Shown here: positions 44,780 through 51,267 of the stretch, in pieces
Numbering within the stretch: the first letter of the stretch is position 1
Layout: each line of letters opens with the position of its first letter
Source of the DNA: Perca fluviatilis
Taxonomy: Eukaryota > Chordata > Actinopteri > Perciformes > Percidae
Length of the DNA stretch: 64,000 nucleotides
NCBI RefSeq assembly: GCF_010015445.1
Contig: NC_053118.1
Coordinates: 7,997,781 to 8,061,780 of the forward strand
Direction: 5' to 3'
The notes under the pieces: generated by a model
Seen by the model: the letters and a program-made list of their open reading frames with translations, nothing else
What the model was told of the DNA's origin: nothing
The model's database searches: none
Made by a program: the position numbers and the translations under genes

Positions 44780-46813
44780 CCAACGCATTTTTTTGTCTCA
44801 GTGCAAGTAATGAGGTTGTTTTTTTTGTCTTTTGTTGGCTCACTTTTACTCACAACATGCTAACCGGCAACACAGGATTCCATTCACTACGCTAAGCTAA
44901 CTAGCGGCGGCGCTGACGGTGTTGCACCGGACTAAAACGATGCATGCACAAAAAATGCGTTGGCCCACCTATCTGCAGCTAGGGGGGACCGCGATAAGCC
45001 CTATTTCAACAAACGGTGGCGTATCCCTTTAAATGAATACACCTGCTTCCCTATAAACAGCTTTTTCTTTGCACTCCCATGAACGTGTGCTCCTGTCTGT
45101 CAGAGCATCGTGGAGCTGGAGAAGGAGATGCTGAACGGTCAGAAGCTGCAGGGTCCTGCCACCTCAGCCGAGGTCTACCACATCCTCCAGCAGAAGGGCC
45201 TGCTGGACAAGTGCGTATGCAACACTCTCTGTCTTTACCTCTCTAGTGATACAGAGTAGACTGCGCCTGCTTTTAAAGGGAATATGAGATAACGCTCTGA
45301 TTGGTTTATTGCACGTTACGCCCAAACCACACCTATGAGTAATGTCGCTACTTCAGACCAACCCGTTTTAGATGTACGTCGGGCGCAAGAGTCATTCATC
45401 CCGCCGGTATAACAGCTACAGCGCCCGAGATCCGCCCACAAAGCTGCTTGCGTTTGGCGTTTGATACTTTGCGTTTCAGATCGTTAAAATGGGGCCCCTA
45501 GTCTCTCATGTCAGACTGGCTAGTCCACACAGCATTCCTGGGATGGGAGAAAAACGTGCTCCGGTTTATTGGCATTTCTTTAAACCAATCACAATCGTAT
45601 TGGGCGGAGCTAAGCGCCGGACGGAGCCATGGCGCCTCTGCAAAATAGTCTCAGGAAGGAACTAGTTTTGGTGGAACGTGTGTACGTTCAAAAGTAGTTT
45701 TAGTCGTGCAAGAGAAAACTCAGATTGGACAGATAGTCTAGCTAGCTGTGTGGATTTACCCTGCAGAGATCTGAGGAGCAGTTAACCATAGTCCTCACAA
45801 ATCCACCGGAGGTTAGAACGCCAACACACAGAAAGAGGAAGGGGACGGACCTCCGGTAGAATTTCCGGCGGCACCGGAGCAATCCCGGAAGTGGAACGTC
45901 GTCGATATAGACTACTGTACACCCGATACTCTGCCTACGATTAGGATGTCACCTCTGAGAAAATATGTTGAGCAACTTTTTTTTTGTTGAAATTTGAAAC
46001 AACAATTTGATAACTCAAAAACAAAATCACCAAATGAATCTATAATAAAAAATAATAGTGTAGCTCTAGTGTGGATGCATTATAGTAATTATTATATGAT
46101 AACTGGTCATACTTTTTTTTTCAAGATAATTTTTTTGGGGGCTTTTCCCTTTTATTATAGTGACAGTGGATAGAGATGAAAGGGGGAGAGAGATGGGGGA
46201 TGAGGGCAGCAGGTCGGACTCGAACCCTGCGCCGCTACAGGACTCAGCCAATATGGGGCGAACGCTCTTACTGGGTGAGCTAGAGGCCGCCCCATAACTG
46301 GTCATACTTCATTATAATAGTATGAGCAGCATCATTCTCTTCATTTTCTGTTAAGAGAAGTCGACAACCATCCAGATGTGCTCTGACCCAGCAATGCTGA
46401 ACAATGAACAGGAACCGGCCCGACACTGCGTGAGGCCAGGTGCAAGGACAGGTGTGGGGCCGTGTGCAGATACTCTGCCTCACGCCACCACACACCGGCT
46501 GCACTGAAATCAACGTGATTAATAAACTTAAACAAAGTCAAGACATCGGTGAATCCCAGAAATCAATTTCAATCAGGAGAGACTTCATTTAACCCTCCTG
46601 TTGTCCTCGGGTCAAATTTGACCCATTTTCAAAAAGTTTCTATATCAGATATTTTGGTTTTCTTTCAAACAAATTGTCCAAAAGAATAACGTGGATGGTT
46701 CACTACAATGCTCTTAACAAGTTAAATAAACAATCAGTTCACTACCTTCATTGAATTTGGGTGTTTTAGTAAATTTTATAGCATTTGAAGAAAAAACAAT
46801 TGATAAAAGAGTG

Positions 46814-46880
<67 letters not shown>

Positions 46881-47950
46881 AAAAAAAAAAAAAAAAGACG
46901 TTGAAAAAATGATTTGTGATGATTAGTGATTCCATCACAGTGTTCATTTATAAGGGGTATAGAGGCCGTGGATATATAGGAATAACCCCCCCCCCCCCCC
47001 CAGATGGAGTCTAGACACTGGTGGGGGGTGATGAAGGGATAAAGGAAGCCTGAAGATCAGGATGGATGTTTTAAGTGATGGATAAGTTAAGTGAACTGAC
47101 AGCAGCTGACAGCAGCAAAGAGTAGAACAGATTAAAAGTTTGAATGCAACGACGCCATAGCTCACAGCGATTTTGGCAAAATCTGGTTGGTTTAACTGAA
47201 AGAGTAAACGCCCACGTTCAGCCGATGACGATGCAGCTGATTAGGTTGGGAAAGAGAGAGACGTGTGGAGCGTGGAAGTCTTCCTGAATGAACAGATATA
47301 CTGGGCTTCCTCCATGAGGCCCGGTGATGTAATCTTCCTGATGCATGTCCATCGGCGAGGCTTTGACACGGAACATTTGGGGCCCTATCCTGCACCCGGC
47401 GCAGCGCAGAGCCCGACGCAGGTGTCTTTGCTAGTTTAAGACCGACGCAGTTGTCAATTTCCAGCGCCCGCGTCGTTTAAATAGCAAATGCACCTGCGCC
47501 CATCTGTGCGCCCATGGGCGTGCTGGTCTTACAGGGAGGTGTGTTCAGGTGCATTCTGGATGTATTGCTATCTTGAGGCAGCGGGAAATGATCGTGCCAT
47601 TGACCAACAAAAACCTGGTCTGAAGTCAATAGCGCAGCATTGCATTGTTATTTTAACAGCGAATTAGTAAAATGCGCCTGGCAAAAGTGGATTTGGACAG
47701 GCCCTAAACGCACCTGCGCCATGCGCTGCACGCCGTGCGCTGAGATCGTTAAAATAGGGCCCCTTGGTCCACCAGCGCTCTGCGTGCTTGATGGTGCTTT
47801 CACGTCCTTCCCTCCAGGGTCCTGTCTGAGTCTGTCTCTTCTCTTCTCTGCAGGTTCCCTCTGTTCACAGCCGTCTATCACATTTGTTTCGAGGGGAAGC
47901 CGGTCCAGCAGATGATCTCGTGCCTGCAGAGCCACCCGGAGCACCGGTGA
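32027..47950 (+). CDS. gpd1l: gpd1l, glycerol-3-phosphate dehydrogenase 1-like, complete (8 exons, 350 aa)
   Basis: Exons 32027-32070, 36756-36930, 38296-38436, 39433-39571, 42497-42609, 43765-44001, 45104-45210 and 47854-47950 sum to 1053 nt with all phases consistent. The enzyme family reduces DHAP to glycerol-3-phosphate with NADH in the cytosol. Visible features are the dinucleotide-binding GSGNWG (residues 11-16), [11 protein letters not shown], the catalytic lysines at K120 (ITLIK) and K204 (CGALK), [10 protein letters not shown], and the phosphate-binding GGRNRR (R270, N271). The [12 protein letters not shown] and [15 protein letters not shown] segments favour GPD1L over GPD1, as does the neighbouring osbpl10. 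Length equals the human protein minus one residue. Human GPD1L also modulates the cardiac sodium channel. No frameshift or missing catalytic residue. Confidence 0.97.
32363..32981 (-). mobile_element. LINE 3' fragment (L2/CR1/Rex1-like), antisense to gpd1l intron 1
   Basis: On the minus strand from about 32981, [20 protein letters not shown] resembles the region just after the reverse transcriptase in fish L2/CR1-type LINEs. Stops follow soon, and the tail ends in a TAAGATAAGATAGG-type 3' motif. Decayed copy; a small MITE sits at its upstream end. Confidence 0.6.
32989..33273. mobile_element. Small MITE with TTAGCCTGG...CCAGGCTAA ends and GAGTCTC duplication
   Basis: Perfect 9-bp inverted termini are flanked by perfect 7-bp direct repeats GAGTCTC at 32982-32988 and 33274-33280. 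The insertion interrupts the LINE fragment. Confidence 0.75.
33647..35023. mobile_element. TTAA-flanked element E (AGGTGCAATATGTAATATT ends), ~1.37 kb
   Basis: TTAA 33647-33650 is followed by AGGTGCAATATGTAATATT. The right end AATATTACATATTGGACCT precedes TTAA 35020-35023, so the inverted ends differ at one base. The interior has a roughly 56-bp segment repeated twice (CACATAGCCAGACATTAC, about 33829-33950) and a looser three-fold repeat around CGGCTTAGAATTAC (about 34000-34220). No transposase. Confidence 0.8.
35129..35459. mobile_element. hAT-type MITE, TAGGGCTGGGC family, copy 2 with perfect 8-bp duplication
   Basis: Inverted ends TAGGGCTGGGCGATA and ATATTGCCCAGCCCTA are flanked by CATACAAC at 35121-35128 and 35460-35467. 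The 8-bp duplication assigns the family to hAT. Confidence 0.9.
35460..36070. other. gpd1l intron 1, nothing recognised
   Basis: No exon or bounded repeat. Confidence 0.5.
36076..36321. repeat. (GGAT/TAGA)n tetranucleotide array at a LINE/SINE tail
   Basis: GGAT, AGAT and GGGT units over about 245 bp end against AACTTTATTAATCCTAATTT, the inverse of a retroposon 3' tail. The array therefore probably grew from the tail of a minus-strand retroposon. Confidence 0.9.
36756..36930 (+). CDS. gpd1l: gpd1l exon 2
   Basis: Acceptor ggtcgcag and donor gtaaga. It completes Trp15 and encodes residues 16-73 ([20 protein letters not shown] ... [12 protein letters not shown]), finishing the GxGxxG fold. 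One residue shorter than human in the NNATSLR loop. Confidence 0.97.
37030..37380 (+). mobile_element. Dispersed repeat, copy in gpd1l intron 2 (inverse of 63440-63780)
   Basis: The 350-bp block starting GGGGACCTGTAGGAATAATT and including TTGGCTGCGTTGGTGATTAT reappears inverted at 63440-63780 with about 85-90 percent identity by eye. Termini not resolved. Confidence 0.6.
37394..38215. mobile_element. TTAA-flanked element F (AGGTGCCGTAGGTAGGA ends)
   Basis: TTAA 37394-37397 plus AGGTGCCGTAGGTAGGA is mirrored by TCTTACCTACAGCACCTT and TTAA 38212-38215. It carries the nested hAT element at 37637-38081; without it the element would be about 370 bp. Confidence 0.8.
37637..38081. mobile_element. 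hAT-type MITE nested in element F, with 8-bp duplication
   Basis: Ends CAGCGGTGTCAAACTCA and TGAGTTTGACACATGTG are inverted repeats. CTGTAGGT occurs on both sides (37629-37636 and 38082-38089). The interior includes an A-rich GAAAAAGTTG-type repeat that keeps a meaningless frame open. Confidence 0.9.
38296..38436 (+). CDS. gpd1l: gpd1l exon 3
   Basis: Acceptor ctctacag, donor gtaatc; 47 codons, residues 74-120, phase 0 at both ends. Includes [20 protein letters not shown] and ends ITLIK, whose K120 aligns with an active-site lysine of GPD1. Confidence 0.97.
38513..38870. mobile_element. Dispersed fish repeat (TTAGGTCCATATATGTCTGG)
   Basis: TTAGGTCCATATATGTCTGG, TTAATTTGAGGGTATTCACA and AGCTGTTCCATGGACAGGTG are blocks I associate with a very common fish interspersed element. 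Boundaries approximate; class not assigned. Confidence 0.5.
38880..38971. repeat. (CA)n microsatellite
   Basis: About 46 CA units in gpd1l intron 3. Confidence 0.98.
39433..39571 (+). CDS. gpd1l: gpd1l exon 4
   Basis: Acceptor gttgtcag, donor gtaaca; residues 121-166 and the first base of Gly167. Includes [39 protein letters not shown], very close to human. Confidence 0.97.
39572..40297. other. gpd1l intron 4, left part, AT-rich, nothing recognised
   Basis: No repeat with visible ends and no exon. Confidence 0.5.
40298..41971. repeat. 10-bp minisatellite GCACCAACAT, ~165 units, in gpd1l intron 4
   Basis: The unit is GCACCAACAT with a limited variant set: third base A or G (GCACC/GCGCC), and AA, AT or GT in the middle (CAACAT, CATCAT, CGTCAT). 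The seed is visible just before the array (CATGACCACATGACCATCGT). Left and right parts keep strict 10-bp phase; 41045-41440 is ragged with insertions and deletions. From about 41550 the units alternate as a 20-bp dimer (GCGCCATCAT + GCACCAACAT). The unit lacks stop codons in most frames, which produces open frames up to 551 codons that are not genes. Confidence 0.97.
42024..42146. repeat. (CA)n with CTCTCACACTCACAC repeats
   Basis: A pure CA tract to about 42087 is followed by variant CTCT/CACT-interrupted units. Confidence 0.95.
42430..42492. repeat. (TGCG)n/(TG)n tract forming the 3' end of gpd1l intron 4
   Basis: GTGCGTGC units grade into pure GT, which ends three bases before the TTCAG acceptor of exon 5. 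Confidence 0.95.
42497..42609 (+). CDS. gpd1l: gpd1l exon 5
   Basis: Acceptor gtgtgttcag, donor gtgacc. It completes Gly167 and encodes residues 168-204, [20 protein letters not shown] and then [18 protein letters not shown]204 is the catalytic lysine position of the family and is the last codon of the exon. Confidence 0.97.
42610..43764. other. gpd1l intron 5
   Basis: Contains the hAT-like element listed separately at about 43122-43618. The rest is unassigned. Confidence 0.5.
43122..43618. mobile_element. hAT-like element (GGGTTTCCGCGGGTTCTTAA...GCAGAAACACTG)
   Basis: GGCCTGGGTTTCCGCGGG at the left and CCTGCAGAAACACTGTG at the right are imperfect inverted ends. AGGTCTTAAAT words recur inside. 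Resembles a common fish hAT family; target duplication not resolved. Confidence 0.5.
43765..44001 (+). CDS. gpd1l: gpd1l exon 6
   Basis: 79 codons, residues 205-283, phase 0 both ends; acceptor gggagcag, donor gtgggt. Encodes [41 protein letters not shown]270/N271 bind the substrate phosphate in the family. One residue longer than human at FSKNGSVS. Residue 279, aligned with human Ala280, is Cys. Confidence 0.97.
44082..44583. mobile_element. TTAA-flanked element D (AGGTACACTGTGTAG ends)
   Basis: TTAA 44082-44085 plus AGGTACACTGTGTAG is mirrored by CTACACAGTGTACCT before TTAA 44580-44583 (one extra T at the junction). 15-bp perfect inverted ends. The right TTAA is also the left TTAA of the next element. 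Confidence 0.85.
44580..45032. mobile_element. TTAA-flanked element B, copy 1 (AGGAATACGCCACCGTTTG ends)
   Basis: Left AGGAATACGCCACCGTTTG and right CAAACGGTGGCGTATCCCT are inverted repeats continuing through TTGAAATAGGGCTTAT. TTAA on both sides. The interior carries an inserted TA/TG microsatellite (about 44620-44777). Other copies: 52462 (left half) and 53626-53941. Confidence 0.88.
45104..45210 (+). CDS. gpd1l: gpd1l exon 7
   Basis: Acceptor ctgtctgtcag, donor gtgcgt; residues 284-318 plus two bases of Lys319. [20 protein letters not shown] and [15 protein letters not shown], matching human GPD1L. Confidence 0.97.
45499..45914. mobile_element. MITE copy 3 of the TAGTCT...AGACTA family
   Basis: Left TAGTCT, right AGACTA; the interior aligns with 14418-14862 almost base for base. 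It directly abuts a fragment ending GATCGTTAAAATGGGGCCCC, the right terminus of the family seen whole at 47379-47763. Confidence 0.8.
46115..46293 (-). mobile_element. tRNA-derived SINE with perfect 16-bp target duplication
   Basis: Minus strand: GGGGCGGCCTCTAGCTCACC (A box region) and GGGTTCGAGTCC (B box), then the same body as 6877-7069. ATAACTGGTCATACTT flanks both sides (46099-46114 and 46294-46309), indicating a recent insertion into gpd1l intron 7. Confidence 0.92.
46817..46896. repeat. Poly(A) homopolymer, ~78 bp
   Basis: An almost pure A-run with a single C. Length may be inexact in any assembly. Confidence 0.95.
47379..47763. mobile_element. MITE with GGGGCCCTAT...ATAGGGCCCC ends
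   Basis: Perfect 10-bp inverted termini enclose a GC-rich interior with many GCGCA/TGCGC words. A terminal fragment of the same family occurs at 45470-45498. Located in gpd1l intron 7, ending 90 bp before exon 8. Confidence 0.75.
47854..47950 (+). CDS. gpd1l: gpd1l exon 8 (C-terminus and stop)
   Basis: Acceptor tctctgcag. It completes Lys319 and encodes [20 protein letters not shown] then [11 protein letters not shown] and TGA at 47948-47950. The C-terminal Q-S-H-P-E-H is conserved with human. Confidence 0.97.
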
Positions 47951-48876
47951 TTGGCCCGCTGGAGGGAGCCGCACTGCTGGACGCGTTCACACCAACAACA
48001 TCACCAGCATCAGCTACTAATGCTATCAATCAATCAAACAAACAAACAAGCCCAACCGCTTGATTTCTGGACTGACCCCCTGTGAGCTAAAATTCTCCAG
48101 TGGCTTTTGGAATATCAACATAATATCTATAACGTAAGAGACAGTGTCCTTTATCAACTCAAGTTAAACTAATGTGGTACAATAGAGGGAAACTGATCTA
48201 AAAAAAAGTCCTTGATGTTCTAAGATGGTGTTCTACATACATGTTGGGACTGCTGCACTCTGTAATTACAGGTTTTAACTTGCTTGTTTTTGAACTTTTG
48301 CATATTTGCAGGTTTGTGACCAAATGTTTGAAATGTAACCTGTGTTGGTATTGTGACAGTGCAGTGGTTTTTGTCAATGACTTGTAACCAGCAGCCGTCA
48401 GCAGCCTGGGTACCTGCATCTGCATCAGACTGGCGGTCAATGGATCTCCTCCTCAGCCTCATCTCTTACACTTATTAACATATCTGTTTCAGTATTTGTA
48501 GAACCTCACAGGGTTTGGATTCATATGTTTGCCCTGACATAAAAAAAAAAATTTAGCAGTGGAAATGCCTTTGGATAAACCAGCAGCGGCTCAGTGTTAA
48601 ATATCTCAGGCATATTTCTGGGAGCTTTTCTCTTGAAACTGCCAAACTTTTTGCGTAGTAGTAGTAAGTCATAAAGATCACACGGAGCTGTTTTATCTGT
48701 ACCTGTTTGGTTGAGTAGACTCCTGTCGCTAATCTGTATCTGTATTTTTTTTTTTTTTTTTCATTGTTATTTTATATCTGTTTTTGCTAGTTGGTTCTAC
48801 TGTTATTGGGTCTTATTTTCAACAAATTTGTCTCTTGGGAAGCACTTTGTGACTTGGTAAAAGGTGCTACTGTATA
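47951..48876 (+). other. gpd1l: gpd1l 3' UTR and LINE-like tail
   Basis: No AATAAA is present in this stretch. The end (GGAAGCACTTTGTGACTTGG, AAAGGTGCTACTGTATATTAA) looks like the 3' tail of a fish retroposon and is split from its AATAAACTTATATTATTATT continuation by the element at 48877-49461. ATTAAA occurs at 48876-48881 and AATAAA at 49461-49466. Confidence 0.55.
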
Positions 48877-49461
48877 TTAAAGGTCCCATGACATGCTGCT
48901 CTTTGGATGCTTTTATATAGACCTTAGTGGTCCCCTAATACTGTATCTGAAGTCTCTTTTATTATAGGCCTTAGTGGTCCCCTAATACTGTATCTGAAGT
49001 CTCTTTTATTATAGGCCTTAGTGGTCCCCTAATACTGTATCTGAAGTCTCTTTTATATAGACCTTAGTGGTCCCCTAATACTGTATCTGAAGTCTCTTTA
49101 TATAGGCCTTAGTGGTCCCCTAATACTGTATCTGAAGTCTCTTTATATAGACCTTAGTGGTCCCCTAATACTGTATCTGAAGTCTCTTTTATATAGACCT
49201 TAGTGGTCCCCTAATACTGTATCTGAAGTCTCTTTTATATAGGCCTTAGTGGTCCCCTAATACTGTATCTGAAGTCTCTTTCCCAAAATTCAACCTTGGG
49301 GCAGAATTACATTTTTTCAAAGGCAGAGCAGGATACCCAGGGCTCGGTTTACACCTATCACCATTTCTAGCCACTGGGGGACCATAGGCAGGCTGGGGGG
49401 ACTCATATTAATGTTAAAAAAAACCTCATAAAGTGAAATTTTCATGTCATGGGACCTTTAA
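48877..49461. mobile_element. TTAA-flanked element A, short copy, in the gpd1l 3' region
   Basis: TTAA 48877-48880, AGGTCCCATGACATG, then about eight regular units containing TTAGTGGTCCCCTAATACTG, then the shared end block, CATGTCATGGGACCT and TTAA 49458-49461. The 15-bp inverted ends are perfect. Same family as 16097-17468. Confidence 0.9.
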
Positions 49462-49466
49462 ATAAA

Positions 49467-50167
49467 CTTATATTATTATTTTCTTGTAGGTCACAATCCG
49501 TCCTTACAGTAGTCCTGTCATGTTTCAACTCCACTTAAAGCTCCTACTGTATGTGGAGGGTTGTTACAGGTGGTTTTCCTGTTCTTGCGTGTATATGAAG
49601 GAATGATATTTACACATTAGGATAAAAATGTTAACCATGTCAGAGAGACGTCCACGCAAACTACAATGTGGACTAAGTACTGTAAGTATGACATGTATAT
49701 GAATATTTAACCAGTTTTGGCAGATTCATCCAAAGCTATGATGTGACTGAAGGAGAATGAAAAAGATGCTTTGGAAGCAAGCCGAAACCTTTTTGAAATA
49801 TGCTGAGTACATGTTGATTGTTTCTACATTGTTCTCTTCTTATAAAATAATTAAAAAAAATAAACATTTCTTGTCGATGATCTGAAGTGACATTACTGTA
49901 CAGGTTCAGTTCAATTTCTTCAACTTCAGGAAGACAGCCGTGGTCATCTAGAAGATCCTTTTCCATTTCCCCAATTTTCTTTATTGTTGTTGTTCCAAGA
50001 GGTGAAGCCAATAGTACAATATACTTTTAACAGATCAATACAGAATATCAAAATCACATCTTTACAGAGTCCTCAAAAGTTCTCCAACTTCCCCGACAGG
50101 CCTGTGACATCACCTGGGCCCACTGGTGCAGGATGGCATGACTGCCACTGACTGACATTAAAACAGT

Positions 50168-50221
<54 letters not shown>

Positions 50222-51165
50222 TCAAACTACCATTGAGGACTACACACACACACACAACAGCTGGAGGAATGCTGGGACTGCAGTTACACAGGAAGACATC
50301 TGTACAGAAACAGGAACATGTAGGTCTAGGAGAGCTGAGGGAAGAGATCACCTCATACAGGATTAAACCAATCTCTCCAAACTGGACAGTGAACACACCA
50401 TAATGAACCAGACTAAGCCAGATAACTGCCAAGCATGTATCGATGGATGCATGATGAGGAAAGAAGGGAATTATTATTAATAATTGATGAAGGACACGGT
50501 GTTAAACACTGGGAGTGGCTTCGTGCAAAGTGCACAAGCTTCCAAAGAATTACTTTACAGTAACAGGAATAATAGAGAAAACTAGTTCTTTTGTCTTGCT
50601 GCTGTCCAGCAGGTGGCGCCAATGCAGCTGTGCTACCGCAACACAGCCATTAAAACCCAAAGAAGAAGAAGGAGGAGGAAGAGGAGGAGGAGGAGGAGGA
50701 GGAGGAAAACAACAGCAGCTGACAGTGACAGTGAAATAAAGCTGGCGGGGCATCGGTGAGGGCAGACAGGCTCCGTTACCGGGCTGTTTGTTGGCAGGGG
50801 CCAGGTTGACTAACACACAGCTAACACACACACACACGCACACACAGCTAACCCTTTCTATATGTGGAGCAGCTAGCAGGAGCCATGTTGTGTGTCTGTC
50901 ATTGAGAAGCTGTAAGCTGATCAGTAACACTGATGAGTGTCTAACGGTTCCTGCTGGTTGGCTGGGTGGAACTGCTGGGTGCTGTGACGACACTGTGTGA
51001 GGACACTGTGTGAGGACACTGTGTGAGGACACTTTGTGAGGACACTTTGTGAGGACACTTCGGGGACTTGCTGCTTTGCTCTGACAGCCAGTCTGCTGCT
51101 GCTGCTGGCCCGGCTGCAGAGACCAGGATGTGACGCTCCTCTGCTGACCAACAATCAGCAGCACA
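49467..51165. other. gpd1l-tcaim intergenic region and tcaim 5' flank
   Basis: Contains a CA tract at 50171-50218, a GGA-rich purine tract at about 50662-50705 and a 13-bp tandem repeat just before the tcaim start. A minus-strand frame at 49736-50011 has no recognised domain. No additional gene seen. Confidence 0.5.
50989..51060 (+). repeat. 13-bp tandem repeat GACACTGTGTGAG in the tcaim 5' flank/UTR
   Basis: Five units (three GACACTGTGTGAG, two GACACTTTGTGAG) and a partial one, ending about 105 bp upstream of the tcaim ATG. Confidence 0.9.
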
Positions 51166-51200
51166 ATGTCTGTCAGCTGCCTGCTGAGAAACACCTTCAG
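51166..51200 (+). CDS. tcaim: tcaim exon 1 (coding part)
   Basis: MSVSCLLRNTF plus two bases of Arg12. Donor CAG|gtacca, with the following bases TCAGGCTGTGGGACAGGG. This donor and its flank recur seven times downstream in intron 1. The start is the first ATG in frame. Confidence 0.85.
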
Positions 51201-51236
51201 GTACCATCAGGCTGTGGGACAGGGGTGGGGGGGGGT

Positions 51237-51267
<31 letters not shown>

